From assembly GCA_017477355.1 (NCBI GenBank), contig JAFUWA010000019.1, forward strand, positions 1 through 43,369: DNA of 43,369 bases, read 5' to 3'. Source of the stretch: Clostridia bacterium. GTDB taxonomy: Bacteria > Bacillota > Clostridia > TANB77 > CAG-508. This document shows positions 16,984-26,918 of this stretch, piece after piece. The notes under the pieces are model-generated. The model was not told the origin of the DNA. It ran no database searches and was given only the letters and a program-made list of their open reading frames with translations. A program made the translations under genes and the position numbers. Each line of letters begins with the position of its first letter. Within the stretch, counting starts at the first letter, position 1.

Positions 16984-17811
16984 ATGGGAATTAGAAGTTA
17001 TAGACCATATACACCATCAAGAAGAAATATGACTGGTTCTACATTTGAAGAAGTTACAAAGAAAACTCCTGAAAAATCTTTGTTAGAAACAAAGAAAAAG
17101 AATGCAGGAAGAAATTCTTATGGTAGAATTACAGTTAGACATCAAGGTGGCGGAAACAGACAAAAATATAGAAGAATTGATTTTAAAAGACAAAAAGATG
17201 ATATGGAAGCAGTTGTTGTTGGTATCGAATACGATCCAAACAGAAGTGCAAATATCGCTTTAATCAAATATGAAGATGAAACATTAAGTTATATTTTAGC
17301 ACCAAGTGGATTAACAGATGGAGATAAAGTAATATCTGGAGAAAATGTTGATATTAAAGTAGGAAACTGCTTACCAATCGCAAACATTCCAGTAGGTACT
17401 TTAATTCATAATATTGAGTTAAATCCAGGACAAGGTGGAAAATTAGTAAGATCAGCTGGTCAAGAAGCTCAATTGATGGCTAAAGAAGGAGATTATGCTC
17501 ACGTAAGACTTCCATCAGGAGAAATGAGATTAGTATCTGTTAGATGTAGAGCTACAATCGGAACAATTGGAAACTCAGATCATGAAAACATCAAATTAGG
17601 AAAAGCTGGTAGAAAAAGACATATGGGAATTAGACCAACAGTTAGAGGATCTGCAATGAACCCTAACGATCACCCTCATGGTGGTGGTGAAGGTAAAGCT
17701 CCAGTTGGACACGCAGGACCATTAACTCCTTGGGGTAAACCAGCATTAGGATATAAGACAAGAGATAAGAAAAAACAATCAAACAAATTCATCGTAAAGA
17801 GAAGAAAATAG
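16984..17811 (+). CDS. rplB: Ribosomal protein L2
   Basis: L2 (275 aa) is a core 23S-binding protein needed for subunit joining and peptidyl transfer. Its start [16 protein letters not shown], the RNA-binding middle [12 protein letters not shown] and the C-terminal [16 protein letters not shown] loop, with its essential histidine, are all present. A strong AAGGAGAG site precedes the ATG. Confidence 0.98.
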   Translation: MGIRSYRPYTPSRRNMTGSTFEEVTKKTPEKSLLETKKKNAGRNSYGRITVRHQGGGNRQKYRRIDFKRQKDDMEAVVVGIEYDPNRSANIALIKYEDETLSYILAPSGLTDGDKVISGENVDIKVGNCLPIANIPVGTLIHNIELNPGQGGKLVRSAGQEAQLMAKEGDYAHVRLPSGEMRLVSVRCRATIGTIGNSDHENIKLGKAGRKRHMGIRPTVRGSAMNPNDHPHGGGEGKAPVGHAGPLTPWGKPALGYKTRDKKKQSNKFIVKRRK

Positions 17812-17825
17812 GAAAGGAGTAAATT

Positions 17826-18098
17826 ATGTCAAGATCTAGTAAGAAAAAACCTTTCGTATCAGAAAAGCTTTTAAAGAGAATTGAAGCTATGAACGAAAAT
17901 GGTAAAAAAGAAGTTTTAAAAACATGGTCAAGAGCATCTACAATATATCCACAATTTGTTGGACATACAATAGCTGTTCATGATGGAAGAAAACATGTTC
18001 CTGTATATGTAACAGAAGAAATGATTGGACATAAATTAGGAGAATTTGCTCCAACAAGAACATTTAAAGGACATTCAGGAGATAAAACAACAAAATAG
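17826..18098 (+). CDS. rpsS: Ribosomal protein S19
   Basis: S19 (90 aa) forms part of the 30S head and binds 16S rRNA with S13. Signatures are [33 protein letters not shown] and [14 protein letters not shown]. It starts 14 bases after rplB with an AAAGGAG site. Confidence 0.98.
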   Translation: MSRSSKKKPFVSEKLLKRIEAMNENGKKEVLKTWSRASTIYPQFVGHTIAVHDGRKHVPVYVTEEMIGHKLGEFAPTRTFKGHSGDKTTK

Positions 18099-18123
18099 AA
18101 AATAAATTAAGGAGGACATAAAA

Positions 18124-18480
18124 GTGGAAGAGAAAGTTACAGTACCAGAAGCTAGAGCAACTCTTAAATATGCTAGAATTTCAGCTAGAAAAGTGAAAAT
18201 TGTAGCAGATTTATTAAGAGGAAAAAGTGCTGAAGAAGCTTTAGCAATTGTAAAATTTGCTCCTAAAGCATCAAGCGAAGTTTTAGAGAAATTATTAAAA
18301 TCTGCAATTGCAAACGCTGAAAACAATCACTTTATGAATAGAAAAGATCTTGTAGTTAGTGAAATTTATGCTAACCAAGGACCAACATTAAAAAGAATTA
18401 GACCAGCTGCTAAAGGACGCGCTGTTAGAATTAGAAAAAGAACAAGTCATATTACTATAGTTTTAAGAGAAGCTAAATAG
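18124..18480 (+). CDS. rplV: Ribosomal protein L22
   Basis: L22 (118 aa) lines the exit tunnel, where macrolides act. It has [19 protein letters not shown] near the start, [21 protein letters not shown], and a C-terminal hairpin [21 protein letters not shown]. The start is GTG, placed after an AAGGAGG site. Confidence 0.97.
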   Translation: MEEKVTVPEARATLKYARISARKVKIVADLLRGKSAEEALAIVKFAPKASSEVLEKLLKSAIANAENNHFMNRKDLVVSEIYANQGPTLKRIRPAAKGRAVRIRKRTSHITIVLREAK

Positions 18481-18502
18481 TAAAATTTAGAAGGAGGATA
18501 TC

Positions 18503-19162
18503 ATGGGACAAAAAGTACATCCAAACGGATTAAGAGTCGGTGTTATAAGAGATTGGGATTCAAAATGGTATGCAAACAGCAAAGACTATAGTGATTACCT
18601 AGTTGAAGATTATAAAATCCGTAAATATGTAAAATCAAAATTATTTGCAAGTGGTATTTCAAGAATTGAAATTGAAAGAACTGCAAAATTTGTTAAAATT
18701 AATGTTTATACAGCAAAACCAGGATTAGTTATCGGAAAAGGTGGAAACTTTGCTGAAACATTAAGAGCTGATTTAGAGAAAATGATTAGCAAAAAAGTTA
18801 ACTTAAATATCGTTGAAGTTAAAAATGTTGATATTGATGCACAATTAGTTGCTGAAAATATCGCTGGACAATTGGAGAAGAGAGTTTCATTCAGAAGAGC
18901 AATGAAACAATGTATGCAAAAGGCTATGAAAGCTGGAGCATTAGGAATTAAAACTGCTGTATCAGGACGTCTTGGTGGAGCAGATATGGCTAGAACAGAA
19001 TTTTATAAAGATGGAACTATTCCATTACAAACAATTAGAGCTGATATAGATTATGGATTCTATGAAGCTGATACAACTTATGGAAAAGTTGGTGTTAAAG
19101 TTTGGATTTATAAAGGTGAGGTTCTTCCTGCTAGAAAAGAAGCAAAAGGAGGTAACGAATAA
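18503..19162 (+). CDS. rpsC: Ribosomal protein S3
   Basis: S3 (219 aa) forms the mRNA entry of the 30S subunit. It has [24 protein letters not shown] at the N-terminus, a KH domain with the GKGG loop (about 77-80), and the C-terminal domain [18 protein letters not shown]. Its stop overlaps the rplP start by one base. Confidence 0.98.
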   Translation: MGQKVHPNGLRVGVIRDWDSKWYANSKDYSDYLVEDYKIRKYVKSKLFASGISRIEIERTAKFVKINVYTAKPGLVIGKGGNFAETLRADLEKMISKKVNLNIVEVKNVDIDAQLVAENIAGQLEKRVSFRRAMKQCMQKAMKAGALGIKTAVSGRLGGADMARTEFYKDGTIPLQTIRADIDYGFYEADTTYGKVGVKVWIYKGEVLPARKEAKGGNE

Positions 19163-19602
19163 TGCCAGTAATGCCAAAAAGAACAAAATATAGAAAAATG
19201 CAAAAAGGTAGAAATAGAGGATACGCTACTCGTGGAAATAAAGTAAACGAAGGCGAATTCGGACTTCAAGCAACAACTGCTGGATGGATTAAATCAAATC
19301 AAATTGAAGCAGCCAGAGTTGCAATGACTAGATACATTAAAAGAGGTGGTAAAGTTTGGATTAAAATTTTCCCAGACAAACCAATCACTAAAAAACCAGC
19401 TGAAACTCGTATGGGTAAAGGTAAAGGTGCTCCAGAATATTGGGTTGCAGTTGTAAAACCAGGAAGAGTTATGTTTGAAATTGAAGGCGTTAGCGAAGAT
19501 GTTGCTAGAGAAGCTTTAAGACTAGCTGCTCAAAAATTACCAGTTCAAGCAAAATTCGTAAAAAGAGAATCTGATGTAGGTGGTGATCAAGTTGAAGAAT
19601 AG
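19162..19602 (+). CDS. rplP: Ribosomal protein L16
   Basis: L16 (146 aa) contacts the A-site tRNA elbow. Signatures are [44 protein letters not shown] and [17 protein letters not shown]. It starts at the overlap with the rpsC stop, with an AAAGGAGG site inside rpsC. Its 3' end overlaps rpmC. Confidence 0.98.
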   Translation: MPVMPKRTKYRKMQKGRNRGYATRGNKVNEGEFGLQATTAGWIKSNQIEAARVAMTRYIKRGGKVWIKIFPDKPITKKPAETRMGKGKGAPEYWVAVVKPGRVMFEIEGVSEDVAREALRLAAQKLPVQAKFVKRESDVGGDQVEE

Positions 19603-19792
19603 TAAAAGATTAAACGAGATGTCTTCACCTGATTTAGAAAAAGAGTTAGTAGAATTAAAATCAGAGCTTTTTAAATTAAGATTTAACGGAGCTACTGGTG
19701 GAGCTGACAACAAGATAAAGGTGAGAGAAGTTAAGAAAAATATAGCAAGAGCAAAAACAATTTTAAGACAACGTGAGTTAGCAGGAAAATAG
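19592..19792 (+). CDS. rpmC: Ribosomal protein L29
   Basis: L29 (66 aa) is a two-helix protein near the tunnel exit. The body [21 protein letters not shown]...[20 protein letters not shown] is diagnostic. TTG at 19592 is preferred over in-frame GTG codons at 19580/19583 because AGGTGGTG lies just before it and the family begins MKx. The start lies inside rplP, so translation is probably coupled. Confidence 0.92.
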   Translation: MKNSKRLNEMSSPDLEKELVELKSELFKLRFNGATGGADNKIKVREVKKNIARAKTILRQRELAGK

Positions 19793-19798
19793 TGGTGG

Positions 19799-19831
19799 AA
19801 CGTGAGATTTTGCAGAGCAAAATCGCTCGTT
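19799..19831. repeat. CGTGRG/CRCTCG mismatched hairpin, copy 2
   Basis: AACGTGAGATTTTGC pairs with GCAAAATCGCTCGTT around the loop AGA. The T-T mismatch and the purine-purine mismatch (A-G here) fall at the same positions as in the copies at 10780 and 29216. It lies between rpmC and rpsQ, 6 bases after the rpmC stop. Confidence 0.75.
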
Positions 19832-19899
19832 ATTAAACACCAAAATAAAGGAATTGCTTTTAGCAAATATAGTAAAATAAAATAAGGAGGAAAATCCTA

Positions 19900-20169
19900 A
19901 TGGAGAATAACGAGAGAAATCTTCGTAAAACAATGGTTGGAACTGTTGTATCTGATAAAATGGATAAAACAATAGTTGTAGCTGTTGAAACAAGAGTTAA
20001 ACATCCTATTTATAAGAAGACAGTGAAAAGAACATATAAATTAAAAGCTCATGATGAAGAGAATAGCTGTAAAGTAGGAGATACTGTTAAAGTTATGGAA
20101 ACAAGACCATTATCTAAAGATAAGAGATGGAGAGTTGTTGAAGTAGTTGAAAAAGCAGTAATAAAATAG
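19900..20169 (+). CDS. rpsQ: Ribosomal protein S17
   Basis: S17 (89 aa) is an OB-fold primary binder of 16S rRNA. Recognised by [40 protein letters not shown] and [20 protein letters not shown]. An AAGGAGG site precedes the ATG. The gap before it holds a mismatched hairpin. Confidence 0.98.
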   Translation: MENNERNLRKTMVGTVVSDKMDKTIVVAVETRVKHPIYKKTVKRTYKLKAHDEENSCKVGDTVKVMETRPLSKDKRWRVVEVVEKAVIK

Positions 20170-20171
20170 AA

Positions 20172-20235
20172 GTCAGAGATTAGAGGTTAGAAATTAGAAG
20201 AATATTTCTAATACTTAACATCCAACATCTAACCT
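20172..20235. repeat. TTAGA-rich hairpin between rpsQ and rplN
   Basis: GAGATTAGAGGTTAGAAATTAGAAG is followed by the complementary TTCTAAT and by CTAACCT. Inner ATTAGAA/TTCTAAT and outer AGGTTAG/CTAACCT stems can form. A shorter relative, GAGATTAGAAATTAGAA, follows the second M23 gene at 4270. Confidence 0.5.
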
Positions 20236-20313
20236 GATTATTAAAGAAATATAAATAACAATACAAAATATCTTAGATAGATATAGTATTTGAAGAAAGG
20301 AAGGTAGGCCAGT

Positions 20314-20682
20314 ATGGTACAACAACAAACAAGATTAAAAGTAGCTGACAATACAGGTGCTAAAGAAATTATGTGTATTAGATGCTTAGGTGGATCATAT
20401 AGAAAATATGCTGAAATAGGCGATGTAATAATGGCTTCTGTTAAAGATGCGACACCTGGTGGAGTTGTTAAAAAGGGTGAAGTTGTTAAAGCAGTTGTTG
20501 TAAGAACTAAAAAAGGCGCTAGACGTGCAGATGGTTCTTATGTTAAATTTGATGAAAATGCAGCTGTTATCATCCGCGAAGATGGAACACCAAAAGGAAC
20601 TCGTATATTTGGACCAGTAGCTAGAGAGTTAAGAGAGAAAAATTATATGAAAATTTTATCATTAGCTCCAGAAGTATTATAA
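20314..20682 (+). CDS. rplN: Ribosomal protein L14
   Basis: L14 (122 aa) bridges the subunits and binds the silencing factor RsfS. Diagnostic segments are [26 protein letters not shown] at the start (shown here in two halves: [15 protein letters not shown], then [11 protein letters not shown]), [18 protein letters not shown] and [13 protein letters not shown]. It starts spc-operon order after rpsQ, with a 144-base spacer that is unusually long for this cluster. Confidence 0.98.
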   Translation: MVQQQTRLKVADNTGAKEIMCIRCLGGSYRKYAEIGDVIMASVKDATPGGVVKKGEVVKAVVVRTKKGARRADGSYVKFDENAAVIIREDGTPKGTRIFGPVARELREKNYMKILSLAPEVL

Positions 20683-20721
20683 TTTTGAGATAATAAAAAC
20701 CGAAAGAGGTGAAAAATTAAG

Positions 20722-21030
20722 ATGAAAATAAAAAAAGGCGATACAGTTGAAGTTTTATCTGGAAATGATAGAGGTAAAAGAGGAGAAGTTCTTGAAGTTA
20801 TCCCTAAGAAAGATAAAGTTATCGTAAAAGGAATTAATGTTAGAAAAAAACACATTAAACCTAGAAAACAAGGTGAAGAAGGCGGAATTATTCCAGCTGA
20901 ATGTGCTATCTATAGCAGTAAAGTAAACGTTGTATGTCCAAAATGCAAAAAACCAGTTAAAATAGGATATATAATGGAAAAAGATGAAAAAGTTCGTGTA
21001 TGTAAAAAATGCGGTGCAAAAATTAAATAG
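20722..21030 (+). CDS. rplX: Ribosomal protein L24
   Basis: L24 (102 aa) initiates 50S assembly. It has the KOW motif KKGDTVEVLSGNDRGKRGEV and GINVRKKHIKP. The C-terminal part carries two CPxC/CxxC pairs (VCPKCKKP and VCKKCGAK), a possible zinc site not present in every L24. Confidence 0.97.
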   Translation: MKIKKGDTVEVLSGNDRGKRGEVLEVIPKKDKVIVKGINVRKKHIKPRKQGEEGGIIPAECAIYSSKVNVVCPKCKKPVKIGYIMEKDEKVRVCKKCGAKIK

Positions 21031-21058
21031 ATTTTAAGAAAGGAGAATCGCAAGTAAA

Positions 21059-21598
21059 ATGGAAGTACTTAGAGAACAATATGAGAAAGAAGTTGTTCCA
21101 GCGCTAATGAAAAAATTCAACTATTCTTCAATTATGGAAGTTCCAAAGTTAGAAAAAATAGTTATTAACATTGGCTTAGGAGATATAAAAGATAATCCAA
21201 AATCATTAGATAATGCAATGAATGATTTAAGCATCATTACAGGACAAAAACCAGTTGTAACAACAGCAAAAAAATCTATTGCAGCTTTTAAATTAAGAGA
21301 AGGTGTAAAAGTTGGATGCAAAGTTACATTAAGATCTGGAAAAATGTATGATTTTGCTTACAAATTATTTAATGTAGCATTACCTAGAGTAAGAGATTTT
21401 AGAGGAGTTTCTGGAAACTCATTTGATGGTAGAGGAAATTATTCAATGGGATTAAAAGAACAATTAATCTTCCCTGAGATTGAATATGACAAAGTAGACA
21501 AATTAAGAGGTATGGATATTATATTCGTAACTACAGCTAAATCTGATGAAGAAGCAAAAGAATTGCTTACTTTATTAGGAATGCCTTTTAGAAGTTAA
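21059..21598 (+). CDS. rplE: Ribosomal protein L5
   Basis: L5 (179 aa) binds 5S rRNA and contacts P-site tRNA. Typical are [60 protein letters not shown] and the [21 protein letters not shown] tail. It follows rplX by 28 bases with an AAAGGAG site. Confidence 0.98.
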   Translation: MEVLREQYEKEVVPALMKKFNYSSIMEVPKLEKIVINIGLGDIKDNPKSLDNAMNDLSIITGQKPVVTTAKKSIAAFKLREGVKVGCKVTLRSGKMYDFAYKLFNVALPRVRDFRGVSGNSFDGRGNYSMGLKEQLIFPEIEYDKVDKLRGMDIIFVTTAKSDEEAKELLTLLGMPFRS

Positions 21599-21611
21599 GA
21601 AAGGAGAAATT

Positions 21612-21797
21612 ATGGCAAAGAAATCATTAAAAGTTAAACAAGCAAGACCACAAAAATATGCAACTAGAGAATACAATAGATGCAAAATTTGCGGAAGACC
21701 TCACGCTTATATTAGAAAATATGGAATCTGCCGTGTATGCTTCAGAGAATTAGCTCATAAAGGTGAAATTCCAGGAGTAAAGAAAGCTTCATGGTAG
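21612..21797 (+). CDS. rpsN: Ribosomal protein S14, zinc type (S14Z)
   Basis: This short S14 (61 aa) has the zinc ribbon [20 protein letters not shown] (two CxxC pairs), the form used as the main S14 by many Gram-positives. It lies between rplE and rpsH as expected, 13 bases after rplE. Confidence 0.98.
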   Translation: MAKKSLKVKQARPQKYATREYNRCKICGRPHAYIRKYGICRVCFRELAHKGEIPGVKKASW

Positions 21798-21835
21798 GAA
21801 TGAGGAAGAATAAAAGATAAGGAGGATAGAAAACA

Positions 21836-22234
21836 GTGAATATTACAGATCCAATAGCAGATATGTTAACAAGAATTAGAAATGCTAACAATGCTAAATT
21901 TAAAACTGTTGATGTTCCAGCATCAAAAATGAAAAAAGCAATTGCTGATGTATTACTTGAAGAAGGATATATCAAAGCATTTGATGAAATTGATGATGGA
22001 GTTCAAGGTATTTTAAGAATTACTTTAAAATATGATGAAAAAGGAAATAAAGTAATCGCTGGTTTAAGAAGAATTAGCAAACCAGGTTTAAGAATATATG
22101 CTCAAAAAGATGAACTTCCTAGAGTATTAAATGGCTTAGGAACTGCATTAATTTCTACATCAAAAGGAATTATGACAGATAAAAAAGCTAGAGAATTAGG
22201 AGTAGGTGGCGAAGTTTTAGCTTATGTATGGTAA
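21836..22234 (+). CDS. rpsH: Ribosomal protein S8
   Basis: S8 (132 aa) binds 16S rRNA and, in model bacteria, represses the spc operon. Signatures are [15 protein letters not shown] at the start and [25 protein letters not shown]; the protein ends GGEVLAYVW. The start is GTG after AAGGAGG. Confidence 0.98.
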   Translation: MNITDPIADMLTRIRNANNAKFKTVDVPASKMKKAIADVLLEEGYIKAFDEIDDGVQGILRITLKYDEKGNKVIAGLRRISKPGLRIYAQKDELPRVLNGLGTALISTSKGIMTDKKARELGVGGEVLAYVW

Positions 22235-22338
22235 GCTAGCAATTAGATATTAATTAGAAAATATCTAAAAATTAGGATATGGCAAAAGACACGAATTAGT
22301 GTGTAATCAACCAAATATATAATTAGGAGGAATTGACA
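22235..22338. other. Hairpins between rpsH and rplF
   Basis: The spacer holds TTAGATATT pairing with AATATCTAA (about 22243-22268) and ACAC/GTGT further on. These may be RNA structures in the cotranscribed spacer. No ORF fits here. Confidence 0.4.
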
Positions 22339-22878
22339 ATGTCAAGAATAGGAAATAAACCTATTACTGTTCCTGCAGGTGTAGAAGTTAAAGTTGATGG
22401 ACAAAAAATTACTGTAAAAGGACCTAAAGGAACATTAGAAAGAGTTGTTACAGAACCAATCAAAGTTGAAGTTAAAGATGGTGAAATTAAAGTAACAAGA
22501 CCAAATGATGATCCAAAAAACAGAAGCTTACATGGATTAACTAGAACTTTAGTTAATAACATGGTTCAAGGAACTGTTAAGGAATTTGAAAGAAAATTAG
22601 AAATAAACGGAATTGGATACAGGGTTCAAAAGAAAGGAACAGGAATTGTTCTTACTCTTGGATATTCTCATCCAGTTGAAATGGAAGCTCCAGCCGGAAT
22701 TACATTTGATGTACCAAGTCAAAACGAAATTATTGTTAAAGGTATTGATAAGGAATTAGTTGGTCAAACAGCAGCTGTTATCAGAACAAAGAGACCACCA
22801 GAGGTTTATAAAGGTAAAGGTATTAAGTATGCTGAAGAAACTATCAGACGTAAAGAAGGTAAAGCTGGTAAGAAATAG
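22339..22878 (+). CDS. rplF: Ribosomal protein L6
   Basis: L6 (179 aa) lies near the factor-binding site. It has [16 protein letters not shown] at the start, the paired L6 domains, and [19 protein letters not shown] near the end. ATG at 22339 is preferred to an in-frame TTG two codons upstream because the family begins MSRIG. Confidence 0.98.
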   Translation: MSRIGNKPITVPAGVEVKVDGQKITVKGPKGTLERVVTEPIKVEVKDGEIKVTRPNDDPKNRSLHGLTRTLVNNMVQGTVKEFERKLEINGIGYRVQKKGTGIVLTLGYSHPVEMEAPAGITFDVPSQNEIIVKGIDKELVGQTAAVIRTKRPPEVYKGKGIKYAEETIRRKEGKAGKK

Positions 22879-22906
22879 ACCGGTAATATGAGAAAGGAGA
22901 ATAAAA

Positions 22907-23266
22907 ATGATTTCTAAAGTAGATAGAAAAGCTGAACGTCAAAGACGTCATGTAAGAGTTCGTACAAAAATTAGTGGAACTGCTGAATGCCCAAGACTTG
23001 CAGTTTGCAGAACAAATAAGAATATCATTGCTCAAATCATAGATGATACTAAGGGAGAAACTTTGGTTTATGTTTCAACATTAGATAAAGAGATTAAAAC
23101 AAAGAAAGCAAATAAAGAAGCTGCTAAAGAAGTAGGAACTTTAGTTGCAAAGAAAGCCTTAGAAAAGAAAATTAAAAATGTTGTTTATGATAGAGGCGGA
23201 TTTATTTATCACGGAGTTGTTAAAGAATTAGCTGAAGCAGCTCGTGAGGCTGGATTAGAATTTTAG
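22907..23266 (+). CDS. rplR: Ribosomal protein L18
   Basis: L18 (119 aa) binds 5S rRNA. Recognised by [27 protein letters not shown] (in two parts: [18 protein letters not shown], then AVCRTNKNI), an internal Ala/Lys helix, and the C-terminal [21 protein letters not shown]. Confidence 0.98.
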   Translation: MISKVDRKAERQRRHVRVRTKISGTAECPRLAVCRTNKNIIAQIIDDTKGETLVYVSTLDKEIKTKKANKEAAKEVGTLVAKKALEKKIKNVVYDRGGFIYHGVVKELAEAAREAGLEF

Positions 23267-23290
23267 TAAGAAGGAGGGTATTTAGTCCAA

Positions 23291-23782
23291 ATGGAAGAAA
23301 ACAAAGCAGTTGAATTAAAAGAGAAAGTTGTTGCTATCAATAGAGTTGCTAAAGTTGTTAAAGGTGGTAGAACTTTTAGATTTAGCGCTGTTGTTGTAGT
23401 TGGAGATGAAGCTGGACACGTAGGTGTTGGAAACGGAAAAGCAGCTGAAGTTCCAGATGCAATCAAAAAAGCTATTGAAGAAGCTAAAAAGAATTTAATA
23501 GAAGTTCCATTAAAGGGAACAACAATTCCTCATGAATATGTTGGAAAATTTGGAAGCGCTAGCGTAATGTTAAAACCAGGACCAGAAGGATCTGGAGTTA
23601 TCGCTGGTGGTAGCGTAAGACCTGTATTAGAACTTGCAGGATATAGAGATATCAAAACAAAAATTATTGGAACAAATAATCCAAGAAACGTTGTGTATGC
23701 TACAATCGAAGCTTTAAAATCAATGTCAACAATTGAGGAAGTTGCTAAAAAAAGAGGCAAAAAAGTTTCTGAAATATTATAA
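23291..23782 (+). CDS. rpsE: Ribosomal protein S5
   Basis: S5 (163 aa) shapes the mRNA entry and helicase site of the 30S subunit. Segments are [61 protein letters not shown] and [15 protein letters not shown]-like. In most bacteria rpmD (L30) follows immediately; here the next 122 bases contain no L30 gene. Confidence 0.97.
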   Translation: MEENKAVELKEKVVAINRVAKVVKGGRTFRFSAVVVVGDEAGHVGVGNGKAAEVPDAIKKAIEEAKKNLIEVPLKGTTIPHEYVGKFGSASVMLKPGPEGSGVIAGGSVRPVLELAGYRDIKTKIIGTNNPRNVVYATIEALKSMSTIEEVAKKRGKKVSEIL

Positions 23783-23825
23783 TAGAAATTAGAGAAAATT
23801 TTATAACAAAAATAAAAATATTTTC

Positions 23826-23854
23826 TTGACAATGCATGAACGAAAAAATATAAT
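23826..23854 (+). promoter_or_regulatory. Consensus internal promoter before rplO
   Basis: Perfect TTGACA (23826-23831) and TATAAT (23849-23854) are separated by 17 bases, in the place where rpmD would normally lie. Confidence 0.85.
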
Positions 23855-23904
23855 TTAAGAGTAAAAGCAAGAGCGCTTTTATAATAGAAGGAGGTGCTAC
23901 AAGA

Positions 23905-24339
23905 ATGGATTTAAGTAATTTACCAGCATCAAGTGAAAAAGTAGCTAAGAAGAGAGTTGGCCGTGGTATTGGTTCTGGATTAGGTAAAACATCTGGTAGA
24001 GGACAAAAAGGACAAAAGTCTAGAACAGGCGGAGGAGTAAGACGTGGATTCGAAGGTGGTCAAACACCATTATATAGAAGATTACCAAAAAGAGGATTCA
24101 AGAACTTTAACGCTAAAACATACACAGAAGTAACTTTAAGCATGTTAAATAAATCAGAAGCTACTGACGTTACTCCTGAAACTTTATTAGCAGAAGGAAT
24201 TATCGGTAAAGTAAACGATGGCGTAGTTATTTTAGGATCTGGAAAACTAGAGAAAAAATTAAATGTAAAAGCTACTAGATTCACTAAAACTGCCAGCGAA
24301 AAAATCCAAGCTTTAGGCGGAAAGATTGAGGTGATTTAG
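23905..24339 (+). CDS. rplO: Ribosomal protein L15
   Basis: L15 (144 aa) helps assemble the 50S subunit. Recognised by [21 protein letters not shown], the [20 protein letters not shown] segment and the C-terminal L15e-like domain. An AAGGAGG site precedes the ATG, and the stop codon touches the secY start. Confidence 0.98.
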   Translation: MDLSNLPASSEKVAKKRVGRGIGSGLGKTSGRGQKGQKSRTGGGVRRGFEGGQTPLYRRLPKRGFKNFNAKTYTEVTLSMLNKSEATDVTPETLLAEGIIGKVNDGVVILGSGKLEKKLNVKATRFTKTASEKIQALGGKIEVI

Positions 24340-25674
24340 TTGTTTCAAACTATTAAAAATGCAATAAAAACACCAGAAATACGTAAAAGATTATGGTACA
24401 CATTATTACTTATAGTAATATTCAGATTTGGCTGTTACATAACAGCACCTGGAGTTAATGCAACAGAGTTAGCAAAGCAAATGAAAGCTGCTACTTCTGC
24501 AAGCTTCATTGGATTAATTGATACTATCTCTGGAGGATCTTTCTCTAGATTATCAATTTTTGCAATGAGTATAACTCCATATATCACATCTTCAATTGTT
24601 ATTCAATTGTTAGGTATGATTATTCCATCACTTCAAAAAATGATTAAAGATGGTGGAGAGGTTGCAAAACAAAAAGTTAATAAATATACAAAATTATTAA
24701 CAATTGTTTTAGCATTAGTTGAAGCCTTAGGAATTTATATTTCATATAGCAGAAGCTATTCAAACATATTTATTAACCCAGGATTCTTTACTGGAGCCAT
24801 GGTTGTTATCAGTTTAATGTCTGGTACAGCAATCTTAATGTGGCTAGGTGAAGCAATTACAAATAAAGGAATTGGAAATGGTATTTCAATGATTATCTTT
24901 GTTGGTATTATTTCTAGTTTCCCATCATTTGTAACAATGTTATATGGATTAATTATTGTTAATGGAGCTTTCCAAACTGCAGGTTTAGCAAAAGCAATTG
25001 CTTTATTAATTGGAGCTGTTGTTTTAATTGCAGGTGTTGTATGGGTACAAAGTGCTGAAAGAAGAATTCCAGTTCAATATGCTAAAAAGGTTGTTGGAAG
25101 AAAAATGTATGGTGGACAAAGCACACACATTCCATTGAAATTAGCAATGGCTGGTGTTATGCCAATTATCTTTGCATCATCATTCTTAACATTCCCAGCA
25201 ATGTTAATTAGTATTTTTGCTTCAAATAAAATTGGAGGAACAGGATTCTTAGCAGGTTTATACAAATTCTCAATTGCAACGTCATCTTCAGCAGTTGGAT
25301 GGGGATATGTAGTAGCTAATGCGATTGTATACTTACTATTAATAGTAGGATTTACATTCTTCTATACATTAGCAACATTTAACCCAGCTGAAGTATCACA
25401 AAATATTAAACAAAACGGTGGATTTATCCCAGGTATTAGAGCTGGAAAACCAACAACAGATTATTTAACATCAGTATTGATGAAATTAACATGGTTTGGT
25501 TCTATATTCTTAGGAATTATAGCTATTTTACCAATGGCGCTTAAATTTACAGGTTTAAATGTTTCATTTGGTGGTACAACAATACTTATTATTGTTGGTG
25601 TTGCGTTAGAAACAGTTCAACAACTAGAATCTCAATTAGTAATGAGACATTACAAAGGATTTTTAGAGAAATAA
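24340..25674 (+). CDS. secY: Protein translocase subunit SecY
   Basis: SecY (444 aa) is the ten-helix channel of the Sec translocon. It begins RKRLWYTLLLIVIFRFG, contains the plug region and the ISSFPSFVTML and GKPTTDYL cytoplasmic loop segments, and ends in a basic tail. The start is TTG directly after the rplO TAG, with GAGGTG as ribosome binding site inside rplO. A strong terminator follows. Confidence 0.97.
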   Translation: MFQTIKNAIKTPEIRKRLWYTLLLIVIFRFGCYITAPGVNATELAKQMKAATSASFIGLIDTISGGSFSRLSIFAMSITPYITSSIVIQLLGMIIPSLQKMIKDGGEVAKQKVNKYTKLLTIVLALVEALGIYISYSRSYSNIFINPGFFTGAMVVISLMSGTAILMWLGEAITNKGIGNGISMIIFVGIISSFPSFVTMLYGLIIVNGAFQTAGLAKAIALLIGAVVLIAGVVWVQSAERRIPVQYAKKVVGRKMYGGQSTHIPLKLAMAGVMPIIFASSFLTFPAMLISIFASNKIGGTGFLAGLYKFSIATSSSAVGWGYVVANAIVYLLLIVGFTFFYTLATFNPAEVSQNIKQNGGFIPGIRAGKPTTDYLTSVLMKLTWFGSIFLGIIAILPMALKFTGLNVSFGGTTILIIVGVALETVQQLESQLVMRHYKGFLEK

Positions 25675-25683
25675 AAATTTATA

Positions 25684-25725
25684 TTTTAAGTGGCGCATAC
25701 TTTGCGCCACTTAAAAGTGTTTTTA
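25684..25725 (+). terminator. Strong terminator after secY
   Basis: A perfect 14-base stem (TTTTAAGTGGCGCA, 25684-25697, against 25703-25716) has a TACTT loop and a T-rich tail. It ends the S10-spc transcript before adk, where many Firmicutes continue without a break. Confidence 0.9.
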
Positions 25726-25830
25726 TTAATACATAAATTGCTATTTGTTTTTGTTAAGTTATATTAAGAAAAGATTAATATTTATGATATGATTTATTAA
25801 AGATAAATAGTAAATTTATGGAGGATACGA

Positions 25831-26172
25831 ATGATTAAAGGTATTATCAGTTTTTTATATTTATTTATACTTATAATAAATTTAATTATAGTTGTTAAAA
25901 ATTTTATTTTGATAAAAAATAAAAAAATGAGTGGAGAACAATTAAAAACAGGATTATTTATAGTAATATTACTTTTAGTAATAGCATTTATAATTGGTAG
26001 AATATGTATAACTAGATTTCCAGTACATACCATCGGAGAAGGTAATGATAAGGTAGTTATGTCAGATTCATATTATATTACTACTATAGGAACAGTTTTA
26101 ATGACAATAACTATAATTGGATATGTAATAAACTATATTTATTATATGATAAGTAAAAATAATAAAGAATAA
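25831..26172 (+). CDS. Small membrane protein, unknown function
   Basis: This unrecognised 113 aa protein has three predicted membrane segments (about 6-28, 42-60 and 84-106) and a short external loop between the second and third. It interrupts the usual secY-adk order and lies after a strong terminator, so it is probably a late insertion. A GGAGG site precedes the ATG. Its 3' end is 19 bases from adk, so the two may be cotranscribed. Confidence 0.7.
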   Translation: MIKGIISFLYLFILIINLIIVVKNFILIKNKKMSGEQLKTGLFIVILLLVIAFIIGRICITRFPVHTIGEGNDKVVMSDSYYITTIGTVLMTITIIGYVINYIYYMISKNNKE

Positions 26173-26191
26173 TTGTTTTAGGAGGTTTAAA

Positions 26192-26857
26192 ATGATAATA
26201 ATAATGCTTGGTGCGCAAGGTACAGGAAAAGGAACAGTTGCTGGCCACTTGGTAGCAGGACTTGGAATTCCACAAATCTCTACAGGAGATATCTTTAGAG
26301 AGAATATTAAAAATAAAACAGAATTGGGAATTGAAGCAGATAAATTTATTTCAAAAGGAGAACTTGTTCCAGATACAATTACTGTTCCAATGGTCGCAAA
26401 TCGTTTAAATGAAGAAGATTGCAAAGAGGGAGCAATTTTAGATGGTTTTCCAAGAACAATTGAACAAGCAGAAAGTTTAAAAGAAATTTTAGCAAAAGCT
26501 AATAAAAAGGTAGACTTAGTAATTAATTTAACAACTCCTCATGAAGAAATTATAGATAGAATGATTACAAGAAGAGTTTGCCCAAATTGTAAAGCTACAT
26601 TTAATACAAAACTAAATAAACCAAAAGTAGAAGGAATTTGTGATAGTTGTGGAACTGCTTTAGTACAAAGAGAAGATGATAAAGATCCTAAAGCAATTGA
26701 GAAAAGATTACAAATATATGAAGAAAAAACAAGTCCACTTGTTGAATATTATAAAAATGAAGGTGTTTTAAGAACTGAAGTAATTAGTACATCAATTAAT
26801 CATTTGGCAAAAGAAGCTTCAGAAGAAATTTTAGCTGATTTAAAGAAAGAACAATAG
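26192..26857 (+). CDS. adk: Adenylate kinase, zinc-lid form
   Basis: Adk (221 aa) interconverts ATP + AMP and 2 ADP. The P-loop reads GAQGTGKGT (normally GPPGAGKGT). GFPRT and RMITRRVCP are present, and the lid carries a four-cysteine zinc site (CPNC...CDSC), typical of Gram-positive enzymes. A GGGGACG hairpin starts at its stop codon. Confidence 0.97.
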   Translation: MIIIMLGAQGTGKGTVAGHLVAGLGIPQISTGDIFRENIKNKTELGIEADKFISKGELVPDTITVPMVANRLNEEDCKEGAILDGFPRTIEQAESLKEILAKANKKVDLVINLTTPHEEIIDRMITRRVCPNCKATFNTKLNKPKVEGICDSCGTALVQREDDKDPKAIEKRLQIYEEKTSPLVEYYKNEGVLRTEVISTSINHLAKEASEEILADLKKEQ

Positions 26858-26899
26858 GGGACGTTCCTTAAATGTTCAAAAAGCGAACAAAAGGGACAC
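26857..26899. repeat. GGGACG hairpin abutting the adk stop
   Basis: GGGGACGTTCCTTAAATGTTC imperfectly pairs with GAACAAAAGGGACAC. The first arm matches, nearly base for base, the minus-strand arm of the element at 34053-34096. Confidence 0.7.
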
Positions 26900-26918
26900 T
26901 CTTTAGAAGGGAAATAAA

